A stretch of 64,000 nucleotides of DNA from Symbiodinium natans (Eukaryota > Sar > Dinophyceae > Suessiales > Symbiodiniaceae), in NCBI GenBank assembly GCA_905221605.1, contig CAJNDS010002769.1, positions 90,854-154,853 of the forward strand, written 5' to 3'. How positions within the stretch are numbered: the first letter of the stretch is position 1; each line of letters opens with the position of its first letter. Below the pieces are notes generated by a model. The model did not search any database and was not told the DNA's origin. It was given only the letters and a program-made list of their open reading frames with translations. Shown here piece after piece: positions 43,136-53,086 of this stretch. The translations under genes were made by a program, and so were the position numbers.

Positions 43136-43580
43136 CCCACCCCCCCACCCCCCCACCCCCCCACCCCCCCACCCCCCCACCCCCCACCAAAAACCCCACC
43201 ACCCGCCACACCCGCCCCCCCCCCCACCCACCCACCCCCACCACCCCCCCACCCCCCCACCCCCCCACCCCCCCCACCCCCCCCCACCCCCCCACCCCCC
43301 CACCCCCCCACCCCCCCACCCCCCCCACCCCCCACACCACCCCCCACCCCCCACACCCCCCACCAGCCTCCCCCCCCCCACACCCATCCCCCCCACCCCC
43401 CAACCCCCCCCACCCCCCCACCCCTCACCCCCCAACCCCCCACCAAAAACCCACCCCCCACCCACCCCCCCCCCCACCCCAACCCCACACACACCCCCCC
43501 ACAAAAACCCCCACCCCCCCACCCCCCCACCCCCCACCCCCCCAACCAAACCCCCAAAAAAACCCCCCCCCCACCGACCC
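43136..43580. repeat. (CCCCCCA)n block
   Basis: About 445 bp of C runs of four to nine bases punctuated by single A residues or short CACC/CAAAAACC steps. Long Pro/His and Gly/Trp/Val frames on both strands are composition artefacts. The G-rich strand would be a strong quadruplex former. Confidence 0.9.
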
Positions 43581-44460
43581 ACCCCCTCAAACCCTCCACC
43601 CTCCCACCCTCCCGCCCCGCCAACATTCTGTCAGTCCTTGGGAGGTCGGCCAGAAGCCGGTCGTCAGCTGATGAGGCTGTCGGGTGTAGGCTTCGGGCAC
43701 TTGGGGATGTTTAGGGGTGGAGGGTTTGGAAATGTTACGGGGGACACCCCAGGGTGGTCGATTTATCTTCAAGGTCAAACCTGGAAAGCCTTGTGAATCG
43801 TCGCTCATCTCGCGTGAGGTGCCTGGGGTAGCGAAGAGCCTTGTTGTCTTTAGAACGGGACCGGATATCTAAAGGGAATGCCTTCGGCAGACCTCAATTT
43901 GGGGGTTTACGATGTTTGGGGTACCCTATTGGGGTCCTTGTTATAGAGGGATCCCACTATTTGGGGTCTATTTTCGACCCCCCCCCCCCCCCCCCCTCCC
44001 CCCAATTTATTAGAGTAGGGCCCACGTGCACACTGCGCTACCCTTGGGGTTTTGTGGTCTTGGAGAGCCCTTTATCTAAGACCCAGAGTGGGCCCTTATT
44101 CCCTTTTCTTTAGTGTTTGGGTTCCCTTATAAGCCCCTCTAAACCCAAAAGCGCATCCTAAACCCTAAACCCTAAACCCTAAACCTTAAACCCGAAACCC
44201 TAAACCATTCCTAGCTTACTCTTGGGCCGAGTAATTTAGTCAATGTAGTCCGCCTCGAGAATCCTTTACTTCCTATCCCCAAGACTTGTAGGCCTTTTTA
44301 ATCCCCTGAAACCTAGACCCCAAATTTCAAAACGTTGAAGCCTTTCAAATCCTTCAAAGCCACCCTGTAAAGCCCTTGAACACCCCTTGCAACTTATTTA
44401 AAATCCTTCACAACCCTTAAACCCTTGACAACCGCTTAAAATCCTCAACTAAAGCCTCCG
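43581..44460. other. Mixed stretch with a family 5 fragment
   Basis: 44076-44155 carries the left half of a family 5 element (CTAAGACCCAGAGTGGGCCC). A poly-C run lies at 43978-44000 and a short CCCTAAA run at 44155-44210. 44280-44460 is decayed repeat. No gene before 44458. Confidence 0.45.
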
Positions 44461-44586
44461 GACTTGTGCGAGGCGCCAGTGGGTCATGAGAAGGATGAGT
44501 CGACCACGCGAATCACTGACCCCGCCATCGCTTTAATTGTAAAAAAAGCGGTCAGACAGATCTGGGAGCGATTCAGGTCGAGCTAG
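44458..44586 (+). CDS. Terminal exon, unrecognised
   Basis: It follows CAACTAAAG|CC and reads PDLCEAPVGHEKDESTTRIT, then DPAIALIVKKAVRQIWERFR, then SS and TAG at 44584-44586. The amphipathic C-terminal helix and charged linker are convincingly protein-like. It contains an A7 run that could be a sequencing-error site, but the frame holds. One of the best + strand exons. Confidence 0.6.
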   Translation, partial: PDLCEAPVGHEKDESTTRITDPAIALIVKKAVRQIWERFRSS

Positions 44587-45240
44587 GATGTGTTGAGGGT
44601 TTTCGGTGCATTTAGGGTTCAACCCTAAACGCCAACAAATCTTTCTGGGCTTCGGGAGCTGTAGGGTTTGCAGTGCCCAGCTCAATGCAGGGTTCGGGGG
44701 CCTTTGTTTTAGGTAGGCCCTTGGAATATTTGATAATTTTCCCTTGATTCGTTGAAGAAAATGATATGTAGGAATATGTTTCGGGGGGGGGGGGGGGGCT
44801 TAGGTGCCATCCTAGTTCTGTAGTAGTGGCCCTCTAAGGACGAAAAGGGGCCAAGTGACGAGTGTATTCAGGAACCCCTCTTAATTAGAGATATGTCACA
44901 CGCGTCTTCATCCCTTGACCAGTAGGGTTTTCCACCCTGGCCAAGTCCGGAAAACCCTGAAACCACACCTTGCAGGCTTCTTCTGGGACTGGCGCCCCTA
45001 ATAGTTGGGCCTCGTTGGGCCTTTCCGTAGGCCGGGGAAAGGGGATAGGGATAGTGGACGAGTCTAAACCCCAAAACCCTGCAAAGCCTAAACCCTAGAG
45101 GGCAGTCAAAGCCCAGACCCTAAACCCTAAACCCTAAAACATGAAGCTTGCCGCCGCAGGCTTCCGGGCCCGAAACCTTCATGTGGGGGTGGGGTGGGGT
45201 GGGGAAGTGGGGTTTGTGGGTTCCCCCCCGCCCGCCCTCC

Positions 45241-45388
45241 AACCCTAAACCCTCAACCCTAAACCCTCAACCCTTAACCCTAAACCCTCAACCCTCAACC
45301 CTAAAACCTAAACCCTAAACCCGAAACCCGAAACCCTAAACCCTAACCCCTAAACCCTAAACCCAAACCCTAAACCCGAAACCCTAAG
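45241..45388 (-). repeat. Telomere-like array CCCTAAA/CCCTCAA/CCCGAAA
   Basis: About 20 units, variants clustered. Confidence 0.85.
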
Positions 45389-45419
45389 TCATCTTCCCTT
45401 GAAGACCTCCTCCCAGCAG

Positions 45420-45478
45420 CCATGGCCCTGGCTCCGGAGCACCGGAAGCTCTGGGCATCCCTCTACGACAGCTCAGAG
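45420..45478 (+). CDS. Exon-like segment with an ATG, unrecognised
   Basis: The acceptor CTCCTCCCAGCAG is preceded by a pyrimidine tract. The segment reads MALAPEHRKLWASLYDSSE and ends GAG|GTCCGA. It could be a first coding exon after a 5' UTR intron or an internal exon. A telomere-like run follows. Confidence 0.6.
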
Positions 45479-45678
45479 GTCCGAAACTTCGATTTAGGGT
45501 TTAGGGTGTAGGGTTTAGGGTTTCGGCTCTCGGGTTTAGGGTTTAGGGTTTAGGGTGTAAGGTTTAGGTAAACGCGAGACCCTAAAACCCCATCCTCAAC
45601 CCCCCTCCCTCATCACCCCTACCACCCCCAAATCCATCCATGCTGAGCCAAGCCCCCCCCCCATTCTGCATCATCGAC

Positions 45679-45789
45679 TTTGTGGTACTTTACCGTAACT
45701 TTAGATCCTTACCCTTTTTGGGTTCATTGGGTTTCTTAGTATGGCAGCTAAAAGTTTACTTTATAGCTACCCTCCTGAGTGCAGCCAAG
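45679..45789 (+). mobile_element. Repeat family 9, copy 5
   Basis: Conserved end to end. Its GTGCAGCCAAG terminus is the acceptor of the next segment. Confidence 0.75.
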
Positions 45790-45842
45790 TCGAGTGGCTG
45801 GTGATGAATGGCAGTTCTGGGGAGTTCAGAGCTCTGGCTTAG
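45790..45842 (+). CDS. Short terminal exon-like segment
   Basis: After GCAGCCAAG|TC it reads EWLVMNGSSGEFRALA, then TAG at 45840-45842. It has the same AAG|TC junction as 2272-2324. Confidence 0.45.
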
Positions 45843-45902
45843 GCACCTTGATACCTCGAGAGAGCACGAAGGAAGGGGCTTGTTCCTGAACTGCGGTGTA
45901 CT

Positions 45903-46020
45903 GCTTAGGGTTTAGGGTTTAGGGTTTAGGGTTTAGGGTTTAGGGTTTAGGGTTTAGGGTTTAGGGTTTAGGGTTTGGGGTTTTTCAGGGTTTAGGGTTT
46001 AGGGTTTAGGGTTTTGGGTT
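45903..46020 (+). repeat. Telomere-like array TTTAGGG
   Basis: About 16 units with one TTTTTCAGGG break. A 30 bp poly-C run follows at 46079-46110. Confidence 0.9.
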
Positions 46021-46075
46021 TAATTACCAGGATCATAGTCCCCACGCCTTAGATCCCTGCAACTCAAGGAGCGGC

Positions 46076-46113
<38 letters not shown>

Positions 46114-46335
46114 CAACCTAACCCTAAACCCTAAACCCTAAACCCTAAGCCCTAAGCCCTAAACCCGAAACCTTGCGGTCAGGGAACGGGTCGCCTCGAG
46201 GCCGCCCAGGAATTGCCCCTTGGCCGCCTCGCCTGTTCATGCGGGCCCAACAGAAGGAGCTTAGGGTTTAGGGTTTAGGGTTCAGGGTTTAGGGTTCATG
46301 TGGGCCCAACAGAACCTGGGTCCTTTAGTTACAGC

Positions 46336-46612
46336 CAGAGAGAGAGAGAGAGAGACTAGGTTGGTTATTTTCCTTATGTGGCTTTATAAGGGACCCTATA
46401 TATAAATATTGTTCAGAGGGTTTAAAGGCCAAATTCAGGAGAGAAAGAGAGAGAGAGAGAGAGATTACCTGGGTGTTGGAGTACTATACTTTAATACTTT
46501 TTTGGTTCTAGGTTCCTATCGTAGCTACTTATACCTAACAAGTATATACTTTTTTCCAGGGTCTACTCCAAAGCAGGGTTACAGCCACAGAGAGAGAGAG
46601 AGAGAGACAGAG

Positions 46613-46653
<41 letters not shown>

Positions 46654-46665
46654 GAGTGAGAGAGG
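46336..46665. repeat. (GA)n tracts interrupted by a MITE
   Basis: GA-rich runs at 46337-46355, 46440-46464 and 46589-46662. The family 1 MITE at 46476-46572 sits between the last two, probably inserted into the microsatellite region. Confidence 0.85.
46476..46572. mobile_element. MITE-like family 1, copy 5
   Basis: Ends TTGGAGTAC and TACTCCAA, full interior. Confidence 0.8.
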
Positions 46666-47288
46666 CCCCCAGAAGCATGAGCCCCAAAACCGTGTAGATC
46701 CTGCGGGTTTAGGTTTGAGGCTTGAGGGTTAGAGACCCTAGACCCGAAACCCTGAAGCCGAAACCCGAAACCCTAAACGCGAAACCCTACGGCGCTGTAA
46801 CCCCTACTTAACTTGGAAAGTACGTCAAGGCACGTGCAGGTACACGGACAATCAGGAAACCCCACAGGCATCTCAACAACCCCTCAGCCAAAAAACTCAC
46901 AAGACTCCCTACTACCAAACCTTAAACCCTGAACCTCTAAACACTACTCCCCTACCTTCCACCCCCCCCCCCCCCCCCCCCCCCCATGCTCCCCGCCCGA
47001 AATTTCGGAGCACGACTGTAGGGTTTTTGGGCTTAGGGCTTAGGGTTTTCTAGACTCCCATGACTAAACTGGGTTCCCCTTCTCAATTTCGGCTTGCAAC
47101 AGGTTTTAGGGGCCTCGGGTGTCCTTCTAAACAGGCTTTCGGGTTTAGGGTTGAGGGTTTAGGCCCCCCCTCCCCCCCCCAAAAAAAAAGGCACAACTTA
47201 CTCCCAAGGTTTAGGGTAATTAGGCTTTAGGGTTTAGGGTTTAGGGTTTAGGGTTTCTTACTCCCAATGAGTGGCGGGAACCTCCCAG

Positions 47289-47347
47289 GCTGGCAGCGGC
47301 TGATGACGACCCTGCGCCCGTGTGGCTCTTTGAGCGCGGGCCTCAGG
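47289..47347 (+). CDS. Exon-like segment, unrecognised
   Basis: The acceptor AACCTCCCAG is followed by LAAADDDPAPVWLFERGPQ and a possible donor CAGG|GTCAGG. It lies just before a family 5 element. Confidence 0.45.
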
Positions 47348-47362
47348 GTCAGGGTTTAATAT

Positions 47363-47476
47363 CTAGGATGCCCAGTAGTGCCCTTATTCCCTGTTTTAGG
47401 GGGTTTGGGTTCCCTTACAAACCCCTTAAAGCAAAAAAGGGCACCCTTTTTAAGCCTTGGTTACTGGGCAGCCTAG
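47363..47476. mobile_element. MITE-like family 5, complete copy
   Basis: Inverted ends CTAGGATGCCCAGTA and TACTGGGCAGCCTAG. The interior AAAAAAGGGCACCCTTTTT also occurs at 1-44. Confidence 0.8.
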
Positions 47477-48234
47477 TAGGGCGTCGGAAAAATGATATTC
47501 AGGGGTACATAAGAGGGACCCCTAGAAGGGACCCTGAATCTTATGCTCCTATATGACCCATATACAATCCCTAGAACTACCTTGTATTGTCCCAGAAGGG
47601 TCCCTCCTTCAGTCCCGCGATGACCCCTAAGGTCTTTTGTCAGGGTCCCTCCTTTAGTCCCTTGGTAATATTATTCCCTATAAGGTCCCTATACTATTCA
47701 TACGATAATACCCAAAACCCTATTCTAATTATTCAGGCCACCATACTGGGTGTTTCAAGGTTTCAAAGGCGCTGAGTCAACGAGGTTCTATCACTAAGGT
47801 TTTAGGGGTTAGGGCATTAAGGGTCAGCGTAGTTTTTTGTGTGTCCTTTTCGAGGGCCTTCGGCCCTAAAACCTCCTAACCCTATAGGCCCTAAACCCTA
47901 AACCCTAACCCTGAGGGTCCATGTACCTTATAATTATATACTTGGGCCCCAAAGTCTCTATATCGTAGCAACTTTCAGGCTCAAGTAGTCCCTGTTGTGG
48001 GTTTAGGGTTTAGGGTTTAGGTTTAGGGTTTAGGGTCCCCTTACCGCTTTTTGTCAGGCGCCAACCTGGTTAGGATTGACAGTTAGTTTAGCCGCCAGAA
48101 AGCCACAATGCACCATCCCCCTCACTTCCTGAACCGCTTAGAAGTACGACATATGTAAGAATGGGCAAGAGAGCCTTGGGGTCCTGTGGGGGGGGGTGGG
48201 GGGGGGGGGGGGTTTCGGGTTTAGGATGTCTCCG
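47477..48234. other. Mixed stretch
   Basis: 47500-47660 contains tandem AAGGGTCCCTCCTT-like pieces. 47913-47965 is a family 4 fragment. 47997-48035 is a short TTTAGGG run, and poly-G follows near 48185-48212. No gene. Confidence 0.4.
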
Positions 48235-48335
48235 ACCCGGATTAGACCCTTGTTCCCTTTTTAGGTTCCTCACATGCCCCTCCAAGCCAAAGAAGGCCGC
48301 CCTTTTTTATTCCTTGGTTACTCTTGGGTCTAGTC
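48235..48335. mobile_element. MITE-like family 5 relative
   Basis: GACCCGGATTAGACCC start and GGTTACTCTTGGGTCTAGTCC end, interior GGCCGCCCTTTTTTATT. A closely similar element is at 49270-49380. Confidence 0.6.
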
Positions 48336-48561
48336 CTTCATAGGGGGCCTTGGGGTTTAGGATAAGGCAGAGGGATTAAATTGGGGGGGGGGGGGGGGGC
48401 TCAAAGAAAAGACGTTCTTTTTTGTGGCTAAGAAAAGGTTGGTGCAGTAGCCCGAAGATAGGGTTTCGGGTAGCCCCTAAAAACCCAAAACCCCAAAACC
48501 CTAAACCATCAACCCTCAACCCTAAACCCTAAACCCTTAACCCTAAACTAAGTCCACTCAG

Positions 48562-48621
48562 GTGGCTAGCAAATGGTGGCCTTGTCTCCGGGAAGAAGAG
48601 CGCGCTCCCGGAGGGAGGCAG
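48562..48621 (+). CDS. Exon-like segment of exactly 20 codons
   Basis: CCACTCAG precedes it and GGCAG|GTTAGGG follows. Reads VASKWWPCLREEERAPGGRQ in phase 0 on both sides. Unrecognised. Confidence 0.5.
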
Positions 48622-49269
48622 GTTAGGGTTTCCAGGGTTTAGGGTTCAGGGTTTAGTGGTTAGGGTTTAGGGTTTAGTTGTTTGGGGTTTAGGGTTTTGT
48701 GGTTCGGGCTTAGGGTTTAGTTGTTTAGGGTTGAGGGGTTAGGGTTCAGTGGTTAAGGTTTTGGTTTAGTGGTTCAGGGTTACGGGTTCTCTCTTTGCCT
48801 ACATTCTATTTGCCAATCCGGTTACGGGGTTTAGGGGGTTCTATCAGGGCTTCTTGACGTGGAGTAGCAGTTCCGGGTTCTAGGCTTTGGGGTTTGTGGC
48901 GCAAGTAGGTACATGGATCTTCAGGGCACAGTTTCATGTCCTGGTTTTGCCTGGTAGTCCAGCAGTGATCTCGACTGGGCTGTGGTAAATAGACCTGGGA
49001 CCGTCTTTACCTACAGATGACTAGTAACTACCCTTAAATTCATAGTTACAACCCATATAAGACTGTAGGTAAAGAGGTTCCCAGGGAGCTACAGGTCAAA
49101 TATTGTTTCAGGTCTGCGTGCTCGTTAGCTACAGATCGACTTTTTCCAGGTTTAGGTTTTCTGGCCTCTAGGGTTTAAGACCACAAAAGGAGAAGTCTTA
49201 GTTTTCTGTTGTCCTGTCCAACCCCCCCCCCCCCACTCATGGCGCCCCGCCATCGGAGAAAGCCGATTC
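48622..49269. other. Degenerate repeats and an AT-richer foldback
   Basis: 48625-48790 is decayed TTTAGGG text with TTTAGTGG variants. 48985-49095 has inverted arms (GGGACCGTCTTTACCTACAG / CTGTAGGTAAAGAGG) indicating another small inverted-repeat element. No gene. Confidence 0.5.
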
Positions 49270-49380
49270 AGGACCAAATCCGGCCCTTATTCCCTTTTTT
49301 CATGGTTTAGGGTCCCTTATAATTCCCTTAAACCAAGAATGGCACCCTTTTTATTCCTAGGTTACTCCTGGGTCTAGTAC
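49270..49380. mobile_element. MITE-like family 5 relative
   Basis: Ends GGACCAAATCCGGCCC and TACTCCTGGGTCTAGTA, interior GAATGGCACCCTTTTT. Confidence 0.6.
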
Positions 49381-49923
49381 ACTTAGGGCACGATGAGAAG
49401 AGAAACAGAGGCTTGCTCATTCGCACAGGACGTGAAGGTTTAGCGTTGGCCGATAGCCCCATACCCAGTCTCCGGTACATGCGGGTTTAGGGTTTAGGGT
49501 TTAGGGATTACAGGGTTTTGGCCTGTATCCATAAACGCCATTCTGAGGGTCCCATTGTTTAGGCTCCTGAGAAGAGTAGACCCCTACCCTAACCCCAAAC
49601 CCTAAACCTTAACCTACCTTAAACCCCTAAACTCTAAGCTCCCTAAACCCTAAACCCTAAACCCTAAACTCCTAGCTCTAAACCTTGAGCCCTGTGGGAG
49701 TTTCCGAGACGATGAGTTTCCCAGGCAGCTGCCGGAAACACCCAGCCTAGTCTTGTAGGTCCTATCAAAAAATCCGGTTCCTTACCCTAAAGCCCAAAAC
49801 CCAAAACCCCCTAAGCCCCCACAACCCCCTAAACCCTAAACCCCCTAACCAAACCCTAAATCCTAAACCCCAAACCCTAAGCCTAAACCCTAAACCCCAA
49901 ACCCTAAACCCTAAACCCAGCAG

Positions 49924-50018
49924 CTCCACCTTCAGGTCTAGGGCTCTTGGTGTCCCTCCTGGCCCGCGTTCCCACCAGCTACCCTCTGGGACCCCAGGCG
50001 GGGATCGTTCGGATGTAG
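49924..50018 (+). CDS. Terminal exon-like segment, unrecognised
   Basis: The acceptor AAACCCAGCAG is telomere-derived. It reads PPSGLGLLVSLLARVPTSYP, then LGPQAGIVRM and TAG (50016-50018) at the edge of the next repeat. The first half is hydrophobic and could be membrane-associated. Confidence 0.45.
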
Positions 50019-50273
50019 GGTTTAGGGTTTATAGGGTTTATAGGGTTTATAGGGTTTATAGGGTTTATAGGGTTTATAGGGTTTATAGGGTTTATAGGGT
50101 TTATAGGGTTTATAGGGTTTAGAGGCTTTAGAGGCTTTAGAGGGTTTAGAGGGTTTAGAGGGTTTAGAGGGTTTAGAGGGTTTAGAGGGTTTAGAGGGTT
50201 TAGAGGGTTTAGAGTTTATAGGGTTTAGGGTTTACAGGGTTTATAGGGTTTATCGGGTTTATAGGGTTTAGGC
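50019..50273 (+). repeat. Nonamer arrays TTTATAGGG and TTTAGAGGG
   Basis: About ten TTTATAGGG units, then about 11 TTTAGAGGG units, then mixed units. Two nine-base derivatives of the heptamer are amplified side by side. Confidence 0.92.
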
Positions 50274-50439
50274 AGGCCTTGGGAGATTGTACATATCCCC
50301 TTCTTAGTAAACCCTGGGAAGGCCTCTGGAAATGTTTGACATTCTCCCTTATTGGGTTGAAAAGATTTATTTTCATATTCAGGAATGTGTTGCACAGAGC
50401 TTTAAGTGCCCAACCTAGGATACTGTCAGGGAGATATAT

Positions 50440-50540
50440 AGGGTTTAGGGTTTAGGGTTTCGGGTTTCGGGTTTAGGGTTTGGGGTTTGGGGTTTAGGGT
50501 TTACGGTTTAGGGTTTAGGGTTTAGGGTTTAGGGTTTAGT
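50440..50540 (+). repeat. Telomere-like array with TTTCGGG/TTTGGGG variants
   Basis: About 13 units. Confidence 0.85.
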
Positions 50541-51095
50541 GGTGGATCACACCTTGACTTCACAGAAATGTAGGCAAGTAGCAGTTGCAGGTTGCTAGAC
50601 AGGCAGTCTGCCGTAGGGGGACAAATAGTATGGTTCTGACAACTGCAGCCCTACGAACCCTCAGCTCTACGTGTGATACCCATCAGCGCTAACAACATCA
50701 ACCTTTAACCGATTCAGAAGAAGACCCAAAAAGTGCCCTAGAAGGCGTAGCTCAGGCTAAGTAGCTTATAGGTATCATCTATACACTTGGCAGGGTTTAG
50801 GGGTTCAGGGTTTAGGGGTTTAGGGGTTTAGGGTTTAGGGTTTAGGATTCAGGGTTTAGGGTTCAGGGTTCAGGGTTTAGGGTTTAGGGTTGAGGGTTTA
50901 GGGCTAGGGTTTAGGGTTCAGGAGTCCCTGGAAAGTTCAGGGTTTAGGGTTTAGGGTTGAGGGCTTAGGGCTAGGGTTTAGGGTTCAGGAGTCCCTGGGA
51001 AGGGGAGTCACCGTGCCCAGGCCCCCTGGCTGTTTGCCCAGCTCCGGGCTGCGGCGGGAAGCAGCACGGAAGCTCCGCTGATGGAGAGGGTTTAG
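50541..51095. other. Low-gene stretch with a ~95 bp duplication
   Basis: The text ...GGGCTAGGGTTTAGGGTTCAG followed by GAGTCCCTGG occurs twice (about 50900-50935 and 50965-51000), a local duplication of repeat-containing DNA. No gene. Confidence 0.5.
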
Positions 51096-51164
51096 GGTTT
51101 AGAGTTTAGGGTTTAGGGTTTAGGGTTTAGGGTTTAGGGTTTAGGGAGGTTCCGCCGAATACTT

Positions 51165-51312
51165 GGAGGTTCATGGCACTTAGTAGCCGATGATGGCTGT
51201 ACCTAGAGCACTGTACTTATTATAGCCATATTAGGCCACTTGAGGGGCTTATAACTGGGTTATAATTGCAGGTATCATTGGTCAAGAAGTAATTATCATG
51301 AGCTTCCTAGTA
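51165..51312. mobile_element. MITE-like family 8, copy 2
   Basis: Starts TACTTGGAGGTTCATGGCAC. Shares GCCATATTAGGCCACTTGAG with 32325-32502. The right end ATCATGAGCTTCCTAGTA is complementary to the left. Confidence 0.7.
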
Positions 51313-51324
51313 GGTTGTCAGGGG

Positions 51325-51425
51325 TTGGGATGTGCTCCCTTGTGCTAGCAGTCCTTGGCAGGGATTATAGTACCTCCTGTTACAATCCCTATGAAGGACT
51401 GTTAGTATAAAGGGGAACGTCCCAA
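51325..51425. mobile_element. MITE-like family 2, copy 4
   Basis: Ends TTGGGATGTGCTCCC and GGGGAACGTCCCAA. Confidence 0.75.
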
Positions 51426-52199
51426 TTCACAAGGTTTGTAGGGTTTTTGTCGGGCTTACCAGGGTATTTGGGGTTTCTAGGGCTTATGGGTTACAAAGAA
51501 TTAGGGGATTGGGGCTTGATCTTAAGGTCCTTCTTGGGAGATTTGTCTTGGGTTCCTGAGAGTTTTCAGGGGATTTTCAAGGTTGTTTTGGGAACAAGTA
51601 TCTTGATCAACTACCACGTGGTTTCTTTGTCGTGGAGACCGACAGTTCATGGATGCTGGTTCTTAAGTTGAGAGTTAGAGAACTATACACAGCTGTTCAC
51701 CAAGCCCTCAACCCTGAACCTGCCAACGAGTCCAAGACCTAAACCCTAAAGCCCAAACCCCAAACCCTAAACTGATTAGGAGCCCAATGACGTGTGCACT
51801 CACGCCTGAAACCCGTGAACCCTAACCTCCATGAGACCCCCATCTACAAACCTAACAGCTGCAGACGCCAAGGTCTGCAATTCCTGCACGAAAAAGACTC
51901 CGAACATCCTAAACCGCCTACATTCCCTGCTTGCCTCCAACACCTAAACTTGAAACCCTAAACCCTAAACCCCTAACCCCAAAATAATCCGAAACCGCAG
52001 GAGGAGCTTCTGAGGCGACCGCCTCTGTCATTCCGCCCCATGCCAGAGCAAGCCATGCCGATCTTCCAGGCGCGGTGGACGCGGTCTTGAAGGACTTTGG
52101 TTGCAGTTTCGGGTTTAGGGTTTTGGGTTTTGGGTTTTGGGTGCTGGGTGCTGGGTGCTGGGTTTAGGGTTTGAGGTTTACGTTCCAAGGTTGTTAGAG
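51426..52199. other. Stretch without a supportable gene
   Basis: A 74-codon frame from 51447 and decayed CCCTAAA units. Tandem GGGTTTT and GGGTGCT steps at 52120-52165. Nothing defensible. Confidence 0.3.
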
Positions 52200-52225
52200 C
52201 TCCTTGGCGTTCGTTAGACTCGCGA

Positions 52226-52916
52226 GTGACGCCAGCACCCTGCAGCCTAAGTTCTACGCCTAAGAGCAGTTGTCTCTGGGGCTCAGGGCTGAGAGATCAG
52301 CACCTGGCTTTGGTTTCTAGGGTTGCGACTTCGCATCTCGGGGCGTTTACTAGTATGCCCTACGCCGTCAAATTGGGTTCACGGCTTGCAGGGTTCAGGA
52401 AGGATGCCGACCGGTTTGTTAGGTCTATAGCCCTAAACGCGAGACACACTATGTTTCTACATGTTCAAAAGAACAGACGATGGGAGCCACTCCTGGCAGG
52501 GGCACGCCCTGCCTCATCATCATCATCCGGCCAAGGGCAGCGGGAGTTCGCAATTATGCAGGATGAAGACATGGCGGCGTTGCAGAAGAGAAAGGGTGAC
52601 ATTGTTTTTGGCCGAAGAAGCTCAGGATCATGAGGCCCTGCAGAAGGCACCGAAGACCGGCGAAGTCGGTCCAGGGCGAGAATTTGGGGCCATTTGGTGC
52701 GATCTCTGCTGCGGGGAGATGATGAAGAACGACCGGATGGCTGTCATGCGGCTGGATGATGAAGGCAACCAGATGCAGATGCTGATCTCTGCTTTGAAGA
52801 AGAAGAAGAAGAAGTCACAAGCACACCATGTGCGTGGTGCATATGGCAGCTTGGATTTGCGCCTGCTCGATTCCCAGAAATTGGGAAACATGGAGAAGAA
52901 GCTCTGTGTTATATAG
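52226..52916 (+). pseudogene. Frameshifted gene or gene remnant, unrecognised
   Basis: An open frame to about 52620 includes MPYAVKLGSRLAGFRKDADR, then FVRSIALNARHTMFLHVQKN, then MQDEDMAALQKRKGDIVF. The coding-like reading then continues in the next frame from the T5 run at about 52603 (LAEEAQDHEALQKAPKTGE, then FGAIWCDLCCGEMMKNDRMA, then LISALKKKKKKSQAHHVRG) to TAG at 52914. A one-base slip at the T run joins the two. It has two Cys in WCDLCC and a lysine run encoded by AAG repeats. It could be a pseudogene, an assembly error or a programmed shift. The function is not recognised. Confidence 0.5.
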
Positions 52917-52990
52917 ACTTTAGACCCTAAACCATAAATCTAACGGGCTGTCGCCCACAGCCGGGCACGCCCACCAGCAGCAGGACAACG

Positions 52991-53010
52991 GCAGCAAGCA
53001 CAGCAGCAGC

Positions 53011-53083
<73 letters not shown>

Positions 53084-53086
53084 CAA
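52991..53086. repeat. (AAC)n microsatellite
   Basis: About 28 CAA/AAC units. Poly-Val/poly-Leu frames on the other strand are artefacts. Confidence 0.95.

Noticed and set aside
43101-43796. Long proline/histidine open frame and overlapping glycine/tryptophan frames
   Set aside because: They arise from the (CCCCCCA)n composition, which lacks stops in most frames on both strands.
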